DNA of 64,000 bases from Methanomethylovorans hollandica DSM 15978 (lineage in GTDB: Archaea > Halobacteriota > Methanosarcinia > Methanosarcinales > Methanosarcinaceae), in NCBI RefSeq assembly GCF_000328665.1, contig NC_019977.1, positions 1,852,011 to 1,916,010 of the forward strand, given 5' to 3'. Below are positions 1 to 7,942 of the stretch, in pieces. Each line of letters starts with the position of its first letter. Position 1 is the first letter of the stretch. The notes under the pieces are model-generated. The model was not told the DNA's origin. It did not search any database and saw only the letters and a list, made by a program, of their open reading frames with translations. The translations under genes were made by a program, and so were the position numbers.

Positions 1-1
1 C

Positions 2-2056
2 GGAAAAACCCTCATAGCTGAGCTTGCAATGCTGAGCTCCATCACAAAAGGGGGAAAAGCATTGTACATTGTGCCATTAAGGGCATTGGCATCCGAAAAG
101 ATGGACCGTTTTTTGAAGTTCAGACAGATCGGCATCCAAACCGGCATATCCACCGGGGATTTTGAAGCAAGGGATGAGTGGCTTGGTGCCAATGACATAA
201 TAATTGCAACCTCAGAGAAAGCAGATTCCCTGTTGCGCAACGAAACATCCTGGATGCAGGACATCACCGTAATAGTGGTGGATGAGGTACATCTGCTGGA
301 TTCACCCAATAGAGGCCCCACTCTGGAAGTCACTATTGCTAAATTGAGAAAACTTAATCCTAAAGCTCAGATAATTGCATTATCTGCAACAGTAGGTAAT
401 GCACAAGAGATAGCAGACTGGCTGAAAGGCGGGCTTGTATTGAGCGAATGGAGACCTACAGACCTGAGGGAAGGCGTGTACTATGCGGATACGATAAATT
501 ATATCGGTGCTCAGAAAGCTGTTGCTATCACATCCTCCGACGACGGGGTAAACATTGTCATAGATACACTGGAAGAAGGAGGGCAATGCCTTGTATTCGA
601 AAGCAGCCGCAAGAATTGCGTGGGTTTTGCAAAGAAGCTGGACAGACACGTTGATAAATTGCTCAGCAAACAGGAGCGCAGTGTCCTTGACAAGATCGTA
701 GACGCAGTAATCGAAACGTCAGAAACAGAAGCTTCCAAAGTACTTGCACAATGTATCAGAAATGGTGTGGCATTTCACCATGCGGGATTGAACTCAGCCC
801 ATCGCAGGCTTGTGGAGGACGGGTTCCGGGAAAACATGATCAAAGTTATATGCAGCACGCCTACCCTTGCAGCCGGGCTGAACCTGCCTGCACGCAGAGT
901 TGTTATCCGCAGCTATAAGAGATATGATTCCAACTTTGGAATGCAGCCTATACCTGTCCTTGAATATAAACAAATGGCAGGCAGAGCGGGTAGACCTCAT
1001 CTTGACCCTTACGGAGAATCTGTGCTTATAGCCCGTTCATATGATGAAATGGAAGCACTTTTTGGGAACTATGTCAATGCCAAGGCAGAAGATGTCTGGT
1101 CAAAACTTGGTACAGAGAATGCATTGCGTACCCATGTTCTTTCCACAATTGTCAATGGTTTCGCTTCCAGTGAAGAGGGACTTATGGAGTTCATGAGCGC
1201 AACATTTTTTGCACATCAGCAGGAGGCACGTAATCTGCAGGAACTGGTAGAACAAAGCATAGCATTCCTGCTTGAGCATGGTATGCTGCAGCAAGAAGGT
1301 CGCCTTCGGGCCACACGGCTTGGAAAACTGGTGTCCATGCTGTACATTGATCCACTATCAGCTGCCACCATACTGCAAGGTTTAGAGAAAGCTGGGAAAC
1401 TCACAGACCTTACTTTGATGCATCTTGTATGTAGTACCCCCGACATGAAACAGCTTTACATGCGCAGCTCTGATTATACCATGATCAATGAATTTGCAAC
1501 TGTCCATAAGGATGAGTTTGCCAGAATGCCCAGCCCTTTTAAGTCCATAGAATATGAATGGTTCCTGGGAGAAGTTAAAACTGCCTTGTTCATGATCAAA
1601 TGGATAGATGAGATACCAATGGACGAGATCACAGCACAGTTCAACGTTGGTGAAGGAGATATACACGCTTTTGCCGATATAGCACAATGGCTCATGCATG
1701 CTACGGCCAAACTTGCGGAAACCATGGAATTTCCAGGAACAGAAAAAGCCTATGAATTGGAAAAACGTATCCAATATGGAGCTAATGCTCAATTACTCGA
1801 ACTGGTAAGCATTCGTGATGTGGGCAGGGTGCGTGCCCGAAAGTTGTATAACGCCGGACTTACGTCAGTAGAAGCGCTAAAGAATGCTGGTGTTGAAAGA
1901 ATAGGCCAACTGATAGGGCCAAAGACAGCAGAGAGGATAATGCACAATATCATGGGTTCATATCAGACGGGGAAAATAAAAGGGAATGGCTTTGCAGAAG
2001 CAGTGTACAGACCTATGGAAAGACTACAAAGAACCTTTAGTGATTTTGATGATTGA
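2..2056 (+). CDS. hel308: Hel308 (Ski2-like) DNA helicase, 5' end outside window
   Basis: Superfamily 2 ATP-dependent 3'-5' DNA helicase that acts on stalled or branched replication forks. The window opens inside the Walker A motif: the first in-frame residues are GKTLIAELA, so the start codon lies upstream. The 684 visible residues are close to the full family length. Motif II DEVH is at about residue 94, motif III SAT at about 129, and motif [11 protein letters not shown] at about 325. A winged-helix/ratchet region follows, then a C-terminal helix-hairpin-helix ([13 protein letters not shown]). The last residues ([10 protein letters not shown]) resemble the short RPA-contact tail reported for Hel308. 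hisD follows after 24 bp. The frame is intact to its TGA. Confidence 0.93.
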   Translation, partial: GKTLIAELAMLSSITKGGKALYIVPLRALASEKMDRFLKFRQIGIQTGISTGDFEARDEWLGANDIIIATSEKADSLLRNETSWMQDITVIVVDEVHLLDSPNRGPTLEVTIAKLRKLNPKAQIIALSATVGNAQEIADWLKGGLVLSEWRPTDLREGVYYADTINYIGAQKAVAITSSDDGVNIVIDTLEEGGQCLVFESSRKNCVGFAKKLDRHVDKLLSKQERSVLDKIVDAVIETSETEASKVLAQCIRNGVAFHHAGLNSAHRRLVEDGFRENMIKVICSTPTLAAGLNLPARRVVIRSYKRYDSNFGMQPIPVLEYKQMAGRAGRPHLDPYGESVLIARSYDEMEALFGNYVNAKAEDVWSKLGTENALRTHVLSTIVNGFASSEEGLMEFMSATFFAHQQEARNLQELVEQSIAFLLEHGMLQQEGRLRATRLGKLVSMLYIDPLSAATILQGLEKAGKLTDLTLMHLVCSTPDMKQLYMRSSDYTMINEFATVHKDEFARMPSPFKSIEYEWFLGEVKTALFMIKWIDEIPMDEITAQFNVGEGDIHAFADIAQWLMHATAKLAETMEFPGTEKAYELEKRIQYGANAQLLELVSIRDVGRVRARKLYNAGLTSVEALKNAGVERIGQLIGPKTAERIMHNIMGSYQTGKIKGNGFAEAVYRPMERLQRTFSDFDD

Positions 2057-2080
2057 ACTATAATTCTAAGGAGATGCAGC

Positions 2081-3361
2081 ATGCTTTACGGTAGATTATC
2101 AGAGTTTAAAGAAAAGGAGATAAAGGCACTCATTGAACGCGGAGGCGAGCTGGCAAATGTAAGTGGCACTGTTTCCTCGATCCTTGCAGATGTGCTCAGC
2201 AAAGGAGATGTAGCTCTTCGCGAATATACTCAGCGTTTTGATGGTGCAATGATCGATGCCATCGAAGTATCCAGGGATGAGATAGAAAACGCATACAACA
2301 GTACAGATCAGGAACTTATTAAACATCTGGAAATAGCTGCAAACAATATCCGCAAGTTCCATGAAGCACAGATGCCTGAAAAGATGTGGTTCATGCAGCT
2401 TTCCCCTGGAATAGAGCTGGGACAAAAGGCAACTGCCCTTGCAAGTGTGGGAGCCTATGTTCCCGGAGGCAGGGCCTCATACCCATCCACCGCACTTATG
2501 ACAATAATACCTGCAAAGGTTGCAGGCGTCAGAAAGGTTGTAATGTGTACGCCTCCGGGCCCTGATGGAAAGGTTAATCCCCTCACGCTGGCAGCAGCAA
2601 AAGTAGCAGGTGCGGATCATGTGTACCGCGTGGGAGGTGTGCAGGCTATTGCTGCAATGGCTTATGGGACAGATAGTGTGATGAAGGTGGATAAGATCGT
2701 GGGTCCCGGGAATGTGTATGTGACATCCGCCAAGATGCAGATCAGAGACAGGGCTGAAATAGATTTCCCTGCGGGGCCAAGTGAGGTGCTGATAATTGCT
2801 GATGAGTCTGCGTATCCTGCAATGGTCGCAGCGGACATGATAGCCCAGGCAGAGCATGACCCTCAGGCAGTATCTGTATTGGTGACAAACTCTGAAACCC
2901 TTGCCTCGAAGGTCAAAGAAGAAGTGCTGAAACAGGCACAAAGCACTATAAGAGGAGAGATAGTAGGTTCATCACTGAAGAATGCAGCAATACTGATAGC
3001 TGAATCCATTGAACAGTGCATAGATTTCTCAAACAGCTTCGCTCCTGAACATCTTGAAATAATCACTAATGACGATGAGACTGTACTTCAGAAGATAGAG
3101 CACGCAGGTTCGATCTTTATGGGCAACTATGCCCCTGTTCCTGTAGGTGATTATGCATCCGGTACGAATCATGTATTACCCACTGCAGGATATGCTAGAA
3201 TGTACTCAGGCCTCAACATAATGCATTTTCTCAAGATTTCCAGTATCCAGCGCATCAACAAGGAAGGACTTGCAACGATCATGGACACCGTAATATCTCT
3301 TGCTGAGAAAGAAGGGCTGCAGGCCCATGCCGATGCCATACGTATACGCTTTTCCAGTTAA
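2081..3361 (+). CDS. hisD: Histidinol dehydrogenase
   Basis: Catalyses the last two steps of histidine synthesis, the NAD-dependent oxidation of L-histidinol to L-histidine, in the cytoplasm. At 426 aa it has the usual family length. Clear motifs are [26 protein letters not shown], the zinc/catalytic segment [14 protein letters not shown], and the C-terminal [13 protein letters not shown]. The ATG is preceded by a good Shine-Dalgarno (aaggag, 2068-2073). It lies 24 bp after hel308 and may be co-transcribed with it. No other his gene is in the window, so the pathway is dispersed, as is common in methanogens. Confidence 0.96.
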   Translation: MLYGRLSEFKEKEIKALIERGGELANVSGTVSSILADVLSKGDVALREYTQRFDGAMIDAIEVSRDEIENAYNSTDQELIKHLEIAANNIRKFHEAQMPEKMWFMQLSPGIELGQKATALASVGAYVPGGRASYPSTALMTIIPAKVAGVRKVVMCTPPGPDGKVNPLTLAAAKVAGADHVYRVGGVQAIAAMAYGTDSVMKVDKIVGPGNVYVTSAKMQIRDRAEIDFPAGPSEVLIIADESAYPAMVAADMIAQAEHDPQAVSVLVTNSETLASKVKEEVLKQAQSTIRGEIVGSSLKNAAILIAESIEQCIDFSNSFAPEHLEIITNDDETVLQKIEHAGSIFMGNYAPVPVGDYASGTNHVLPTAGYARMYSGLNIMHFLKISSIQRINKEGLATIMDTVISLAEKEGLQAHADAIRIRFSS

Positions 3362-3462
3362 GGTCTAAAATAGGATATGTTTCAATCGACAATTATTTAA
3401 TAGGTGACTACATAATTTGTTTAATAAGTTCTTTTTGAAATCAAATCGGTGGGGGGCCACCT

Positions 3463-3864
3463 ATGAAAATAAGAGTCGTAAGTTCAAGAGAAGAGATAAA
3501 TGAACTCAATCCGAATGAGAAAGTGATACACCTTGCTTTTCGCCCGTCGAACAAGGATATATTCAACCTTGTTCAAACCTGCACCAAAGTAGAGGTCATC
3601 CAGATACCAAGCTCTTACAGAAGAACAGTTTCCAAGTCCATAGAGATGTTCATGCAAATGCAGAACATTAAACTGGTGGAAGGAGATGTATGGGGTCACA
3701 GGAAGGATATCAACGAGTATTATAGCATATCACCTGCCATAATAGAGAAAATAAAAGAAATGAAGGCTGATGGCAGATCTGATGCCGAGATAGCCGATAA
3801 AATCGAAAGGGAAGGCAAACTTAACCGGGAAATGATATTCTACATACTCGGAAAGCAAAAGTAG
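3463..3864 (+). CDS. DUF1699 family protein
   Basis: A 133-aa protein of the DUF1699 family, which I know mainly from Methanosarcinales. Its function is unknown. The N-terminal half (MKIRVVSSREEI, then HLAFRPSNKDIF and VEVIQIPSSYRRTVSKS) carries the family signature. The C-terminal third (MKADGRSDAEIADKIEREG) looks like a small helix-turn-helix-like helical region, which would fit nucleic-acid binding, but that is inference. It is alone between hisD and cobA, with a GGGG-rich Shine-Dalgarno (ggtggggggccacc, 3449-3462) next to the ATG and a T-rich stretch after the stop at 3925-3938. Confidence 0.8.
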   Translation: MKIRVVSSREEINELNPNEKVIHLAFRPSNKDIFNLVQTCTKVEVIQIPSSYRRTVSKSIEMFMQMQNIKLVEGDVWGHRKDINEYYSISPAIIEKIKEMKADGRSDAEIADKIEREGKLNREMIFYILGKQK

Positions 3865-3966
3865 ACTTATTAGAAACAGCTCTATTAAGGCTATTGCGTG
3901 TCATCCTATTTTCGCAAATGCTACTTTTTTTCTTTTTGATGACAGTTTTAGGGCATCTCAACGATG

Positions 3967-3976
3967 CCTATAAATA
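3967..3976 (+). promoter_or_regulatory. Probable TATA box of cobA-hemD
   Basis: The sequence cctataaata is a good archaeal TATA element. Transcription starting about 25 nt downstream (near 3998) gives a leader of about 23 nt before the ATG at 4021. The upstream in-frame ATG at 3964 precedes the TATA box, so it cannot be the start for this promoter. The T-rich end of the preceding gene is just upstream. Confidence 0.55.
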
Positions 3977-4020
3977 ACTTTATCACTTCATCTTTTGAAA
4001 ACACGACAGGTTTTGCGATA

Positions 4021-4785
4021 ATGACCGACAACTATGGAAAAGTATATCTTGTAGGTTCGGGTCCCGGAGATCCCGAACTGCTTACTCTGAAGGCAAGAAG
4101 GCTCATAGATAGTGCAGATGTGGTCATATATGACCAGCTTCCTGGTGAAGCGATACTGTCTTCGATTCCTCAAAAAGCCGAGAAGATTGATGCAGGAAAG
4201 TATGCCGGAGATCATACACTATCTCAGGACAGGATCAATGAACTTATAGTAGAGAAGGCAAAAGAAGGCAAAATGATTGTCCGCCTCAAGGGTGGAGATC
4301 CATATGTTTTCGGAAGAGGAGGAGAGGAGGGGCAGGAATTAGTGAAGGCAGGCATTGGTTTTGAGATCGTGCCTGGTATAACCTCTGCCATATCCGCACC
4401 TGCCTATGCGGGCATTCCTGTGACACACAGAGATCATGCCTCCATGGTTACGTTTATAACCGGTCATGAAGACCCCACCAAAGAAGAAAGCGGGCTGGAC
4501 TGGGAAACACTTGCAAAGTTCCCTGGCACCATTGTTATCCTTATGGGTGTCAAAATGCTGGAACGCAATGTAAATGAACTTATGAGGCACGGTAAAGACC
4601 CATCCACACCAATTGCACTAATAGAGAGAGGAACCCGTCCTGACCAGAGAGTAACAGTGGGCACTCTTGAGAACATTGTTGCCCTCAAGAAAGAAAGGAA
4701 GGTAAAGACACCTGCGATCACTATAATAGGTGATGTGGTCAAATTGCACGATGAACTTGGAGAGCAGTTTCCGGGAAGGAGTTAA
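4021..4785 (+). CDS. cobA: Uroporphyrinogen-III C-methyltransferase (SUMT)
   Basis: SAM-dependent bis-methylation of uroporphyrinogen III to precorrin-2, the branch point to cobalamin, siroheme and the alternative heme route. The frame is open from 3964, but I choose the ATG at 4021 (MTDNYGKVYLVGSGPGDPELL) because the family motif begins there and a TATA box lies at 3967. The product is 254 aa, the size of a stand-alone SUMT. Motifs are GSGPGDPELLTLKA, YDQLP, RLKGGDPYVFGRGGEE, VPGITSA and PVTHRDHA. Its stop shares one base with the hemD start, so the two are translationally coupled. No siroheme-synthase dehydrogenase domain is fused. Confidence 0.94.
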   Translation: MTDNYGKVYLVGSGPGDPELLTLKARRLIDSADVVIYDQLPGEAILSSIPQKAEKIDAGKYAGDHTLSQDRINELIVEKAKEGKMIVRLKGGDPYVFGRGGEEGQELVKAGIGFEIVPGITSAISAPAYAGIPVTHRDHASMVTFITGHEDPTKEESGLDWETLAKFPGTIVILMGVKMLERNVNELMRHGKDPSTPIALIERGTRPDQRVTVGTLENIVALKKERKVKTPAITIIGDVVKLHDELGEQFPGRS

Positions 4786-5594
4786 TGGATATGGCTGACG
4801 AAAACAAACCTGTTCTGGCCATTATGCGGCCATCTGTATATAAGGAAGAATCAGTGAAGCTTGCAAGGTCCATGGGATTTGATGTAATGGCTGTTCCCAT
4901 GATCGAGCTTACGGGAACGCAAGATTCTTCCTTCAAACCTTTTTTTGAGCAGATAGCAAAAAAAGAAGCCGACTACGTGATATTCACAAGTGCCAATGGG
5001 CTTGATTACACATTGCAGAAAATACCATACGTTATGCGTGATATGTTCATAGAAGCTTTGAATAATACCAATGTAGTAGCTATAGGACCTACTACAAAGA
5101 AATCTCTGGAAGAGAAAGGCATTAAGGTCATGGGCATGCCCGGAGTGTACAGTTCAAAGGGACTTATAGAATACCTTTGCAAGGATGTAAAGAATAAGAA
5201 CATAGGCATGGCACGTAGTGTCTTTGGCTCAACTGTGCTCACAGAGGGACTTACCCGCTGTGGCGCAAATGTGCTGGAAACAAAAGTTTATAGCCTTTTT
5301 AGGCCTGATGGCGAGGAGCAAAAAGACCTGATAAGAACTGCTCTGGATGGCAAGATCACAGCTTTTGCCTTTACCAGTTCCATGATGGTGCATAATTTCT
5401 TTGAGGTGGCCAAAGAGCTCGAAGCCGGAGATGCGATCGTGCAGGCACTCAGTGAGTCAATCGTAGCAGCTATTGGCTTGCCTACAGCAGAAACATTGCG
5501 TGGCTACGATGTGAATGTTTCTGTTATCCCTGACGAGTATACGTTCGAAGAGATATTAAAGAAGATTAAGGACATGCTTTTGGCATGTTCCTGA
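4785..5594 (+). CDS. hemD: Uroporphyrinogen-III synthase
   Basis: Cyclises hydroxymethylbilane with D-ring inversion to uroporphyrinogen III, the substrate of the upstream cobA product. The protein is 269 aa with the loose two-lobe HemD pattern: RPSVYKEESVKLARSMGF at the start, YVIFTSANGLDY, VVAIGPTTKKSLEEKG, VYSLFRP, FAFTSSMMVHNF and a final VAAIGLPTAETLRG. The family is poorly conserved in sequence, but the context is decisive. The ATG overlaps the cobA stop by one base. A second ATG six bases downstream (4791) is an equally possible start. A T-rich terminator-like stretch follows the stop at about 5612-5627. Confidence 0.9.
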   Translation: MDMADENKPVLAIMRPSVYKEESVKLARSMGFDVMAVPMIELTGTQDSSFKPFFEQIAKKEADYVIFTSANGLDYTLQKIPYVMRDMFIEALNNTNVVAIGPTTKKSLEEKGIKVMGMPGVYSSKGLIEYLCKDVKNKNIGMARSVFGSTVLTEGLTRCGANVLETKVYSLFRPDGEEQKDLIRTALDGKITAFAFTSSMMVHNFFEVAKELEAGDAIVQALSESIVAAIGLPTAETLRGYDVNVSVIPDEYTFEEILKKIKDMLLACS

Positions 5595-5604
5595 AAAACC
5601 TATT

Positions 5605-5627
5605 TATATCATTTTTTCTTTTTCTCA
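5605..5627 (+). terminator. T-rich terminator-like tract after hemD
   Basis: Immediately after the hemD stop the plus strand reads tatatcattttttctttttc, a double oligo-T run of the kind that ends archaeal transcripts. The adjacent tttatat could also act as a TATA element for the next gene. A small hairpin (TGCC/GGCA inside AAATGC/GCATTT, about 5651-5673) lies between this tract and ahbC. Confidence 0.45.
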
Positions 5628-5709
5628 TGCAAATTTCGGATAAAACATAGAAATGCCCGGAAGGCAGCATTTGCGTACCTGATTCTACTTATTAAGCGGA
5701 ACGATTATC

Positions 5710-6909
5710 ATGATAGGTATTTCAAAACTATATTGTGGGACTGTGGAACCATCAGATGCTTTAAGATACGGCAGGGATTCTAAGAAACTCCCTTCTCATC
5801 TTTTGCAGTTCTCTATCGACAAAAAACCTGTTGTCGTCTGGAATGTGACCAGACGCTGCAACCTCAAATGTGTACACTGTTATGCACATTCTAAAAATAT
5901 TGATTACAAGAACGAACTGACTACAGAAGAAGGTAAGGCACTCATAGATGACCTTGCGGATTTTGGCTCTCCCGTGATCTTATTTTCTGGAGGGGAACCC
6001 CTCATGCGCAAAGATCTGCCTGAGCTAGCCGCATACGCCAGGTCCAAAGGAAGAAGAGCAGTCATCTCCACGAATGGGACCCTCATCGATAAAGAAATGG
6101 CAAAGAAATTAAAAGAGATCGGTCTTTCTTATGTGGGTATCTCACTTGATGGTATGAGAGAAACGAATGATAAGTTCAGAGGACGTGCAGGCGCTTTTGA
6201 TGCCGCTCTTGAAGGACTGCGCAACTGCAGGGCCGAAGGTATCAAGGTCGGCCTCAGGTTCACCATCAATAAGCATAATGTGAAGGATATCCCTGCCATA
6301 TTCGACCTTATAGAAAAAGAGAACATACCTCGTATATGTTTCTACCATCTGGTATATGCAGGCAGGGGTTCGGATATGGTAGAAGAAGACCTTAGCCTTG
6401 AAGAGAGCCGGGAAGTAGTTGACCTTATAATGAAGAGGACCCGGCAGTTACATGAGAAGGGGTTGCCTGTGGAAGTGCTCACAGTTGACAATCACTGCGA
6501 TGGGCCGTACATTTATCTGAAGATGCTTGAAGAAGATCCGGAGAGAGCTGCAGAAGTATACTCACTGCTACAGATGAACCAGGGGAACTCTACGGGCATA
6601 GGCATAGGTTGTGTTTCATGGGACGGATCGGTACATCCTGACCAGTTCTGGAGGCATTACACTTTTGGAAATGTCCGGGAAAGAAAGTTCAGTGAGATCT
6701 GGAGAGATACGACCGATGAGCTGATGGCAGGCCTTAAGGACCGCAAGCCTCTGATAAAACAACATGCAGATAGATGTGCAAAGTGCAAATGGCTGGATGT
6801 ATGTAATGCTAATTTCAGGGTTAGAGCCGAAGCTGTGCACGACAATGTATGGGCAGATGACCCTGCCTGTTACCTCACAGACAAGGAAATAGGCTATCAG
6901 AGTCAATAA
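5710..6909 (+). CDS. ahbC: Radical SAM/SPASM heme-pathway enzyme, probable AhbC
   Basis: Probable 12,18-didecarboxysiroheme deacetylase of the siroheme-dependent (Ahb) heme route, removing acetate side chains to give Fe-coproporphyrin III. The protein is 399 aa. The radical SAM cluster motif CX3CX2C is at Cys50, Cys54 and Cys57 (CNLKCVHC). The SAM-binding FSGGEPL and a STNG motif follow, and the C-terminal SPASM-type cysteines include CAKCKWLDVC. The N-terminal signature MIGISKLYCGTVEPSDALRYG matches what I recall of methanogen AhbC. It follows cobA-hemD, which make its precursor. The paralogue AhbD is the main alternative. ahbA, ahbB and ahbD are not in the window. Confidence 0.75.
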   Translation: MIGISKLYCGTVEPSDALRYGRDSKKLPSHLLQFSIDKKPVVVWNVTRRCNLKCVHCYAHSKNIDYKNELTTEEGKALIDDLADFGSPVILFSGGEPLMRKDLPELAAYARSKGRRAVISTNGTLIDKEMAKKLKEIGLSYVGISLDGMRETNDKFRGRAGAFDAALEGLRNCRAEGIKVGLRFTINKHNVKDIPAIFDLIEKENIPRICFYHLVYAGRGSDMVEEDLSLEESREVVDLIMKRTRQLHEKGLPVEVLTVDNHCDGPYIYLKMLEEDPERAAEVYSLLQMNQGNSTGIGIGCVSWDGSVHPDQFWRHYTFGNVRERKFSEIWRDTTDELMAGLKDRKPLIKQHADRCAKCKWLDVCNANFRVRAEAVHDNVWADDPACYLTDKEIGYQSQ

Positions 6910-7004
6910 GAACACAATTGACCTTATTAATAACTTGCAGACAAAGGAATCACCTGTCTGCTTATCTTTAGATTATAATGAGTACTGACAGGCCTATAAA
7001 AGCA

Positions 7005-7022
7005 TGGCCTCCGGAGAGGCCA
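7005..7022. terminator. Perfect hairpin between convergent ahbC and superoxide reductase
   Basis: TGGCCT, a six-base loop CCGGAG, then AGGCCA form a perfect 6-bp stem. It sits 95 bp after the ahbC stop and 30 bp beyond the stop of the opposing superoxide reductase gene, so it can serve both strands. An A/T-rich stretch (aaaaaagttaatgaaaaattt) follows on the plus side. Confidence 0.5.
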
Positions 7023-7051
7023 TAAGCATCTGAAAAAAGTTAATGAAAAAT

Positions 7052-7402
7052 TTAAACTTCGATGCAGTTCTGCCAGACACCATGTATATTGCAGTATTCA
7101 AGAGCACAGAAGGCCTTGAAATTATCAATGTTGTTGATGTGGAAACTGGCTATTGGCTCTGAGTGCACGGGCTCGAAGTTCATCCGTCCAAAATCAATGG
7201 TCTTTCCATCTTTTGTGATGCCGAAAAGCTCCACCCATTCAATATGATGTTCCACTGTGTTGGGATGAGGTACTTCCTTACCCACAACAACCCTTACAAA
7301 ATCAGCGCCTGTTGACCCGTGCCCTCTTATGAGCTCTATGGCCGGAACATGTTTCTCTTTGCCTTCTACTTCTTTTCCTTTAAGTATTTCTCCGAATTGC
7401 AT
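7052..7402 (-). CDS. sor: Superoxide reductase (neelaredoxin type)
   Basis: Non-haem iron enzyme that reduces superoxide to hydrogen peroxide without making oxygen, which suits an anaerobe. It is 116 aa. The ligands of the Fe(His)4Cys site are visible: Glu16 and His18 (GKEKHVP), His46 and His52/53 (HPNTVEHH), and Cys104 with His107 (CNIHG). The N-terminal desulforedoxin domain of 2Fe-SOR is absent, so this is the 1Fe class. It is convergent with ahbC. Directly upstream on the same strand is a decayed DsrE-like gene, possibly a lost operon partner. A peroxiredoxin gene 5 kb away could remove the peroxide formed. Confidence 0.93.
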   Translation of the reverse strand: MQFGEILKGKEVEGKEKHVPAIELIRGHGSTGADFVRVVVGKEVPHPNTVEHHIEWVELFGITKDGKTIDFGRMNFEPVHSEPIASFHINNIDNFKAFCALEYCNIHGVWQNCIEV

Positions 7403-7516
7403 TATTTCACCTCTATATTTATGCTGTTAATCATTATTCTGTCAAGCTCTTGTCTGCTGATGCTGTGAACACTGGAACAGAGAGAGATATTATCAAGCAT
7501 GAAAGATTCGCTCCAC

Positions 7517-7739
7517 TCAGAATACGATGATCTCATATCCTTGCTATACTTACCTGCTCATACTTGGATGCCCGAACATCTCATCACAAAGGCGAAGACC
7601 CTGTTCTTTGGCGCTTTCAAGGCTATCATCTTCTAGGTGCATGCACTGCAAACACAGTCATATCTATAGCATTCATCAGTGCGTGAGCAAAGCACATAGG
7701 CTCATCATTGAAAGCGAAAATTGCTATTTTTTTGCCCAT
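7517..7739 (-). pseudogene. Decayed DsrE-like gene remnant
   Basis: Read on the minus strand, a good Shine-Dalgarno (cggaggaag) precedes ATG 7739 and the protein starts MGKKIAIFAFNDEPMCFAHA, then stops after 37 codons (TGA 7628-7626). In another frame just downstream the sequence continues LEDDSLESAKEQGLRLCDE followed by MFGHPSMSR, then TAA, V, TAG, and QGYEIIVF with a final TGA. From memory, this matches the two ends of a roughly 115-aa DsrE-like family (an N-terminal FAFNxEPMCF and a C-terminal GHPSMSRY). The middle, including the CxxC-like cysteine region, is missing. The remnant therefore has an internal deletion, a frame change and two nonsense codons. It is upstream of, and in line with, the superoxide reductase gene. 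Confidence 0.7.
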
Positions 7740-7868
7740 ATTGCTTCCTCCGATACAGTGTACTGGCCACCCCTGATGAGATTAAGCAGATTGATATAAA
7801 GGATTAACGGTGTTCCTGACCCCTATGCGGAATATAGAGCATGTTGCCAGGATGTTGCGTCAACCAGA

Positions 7869-7881
7869 TATATTTAAATAA
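7869..7881 (+). promoter_or_regulatory. Probable TATA box of valS
   Basis: The sequence atatatttaaata is an archaeal TATA element. Initiation would be near 7903, giving a leader of about 40 nt to the ATG at 7943. It lies downstream of the earlier in-frame codon at 7841, which argues against that longer start. Confidence 0.55.
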
Positions 7882-7942
7882 TGAAAAACCCACTGTTACG
7901 GATACCGTACAATCACTACATCATATTTATCGGAGAGTTGCA

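Noticed and set aside
3964-4020. Upstream ATG start for cobA
   Set aside because: It precedes the probable TATA box at 3967-3976 and adds 19 residues unlike the SUMT N-terminus.
7527-7799. Plus-strand 90-codon frame
   Set aside because: It is the antisense of the DsrE-like remnant and has no start signal or recognisable content.
7841-7942. N-terminal extension of valS
   Set aside because: The extra 34 residues are not ValRS-like and the segment contains the likely promoter; ATG 7943 has a Shine-Dalgarno and the family start.
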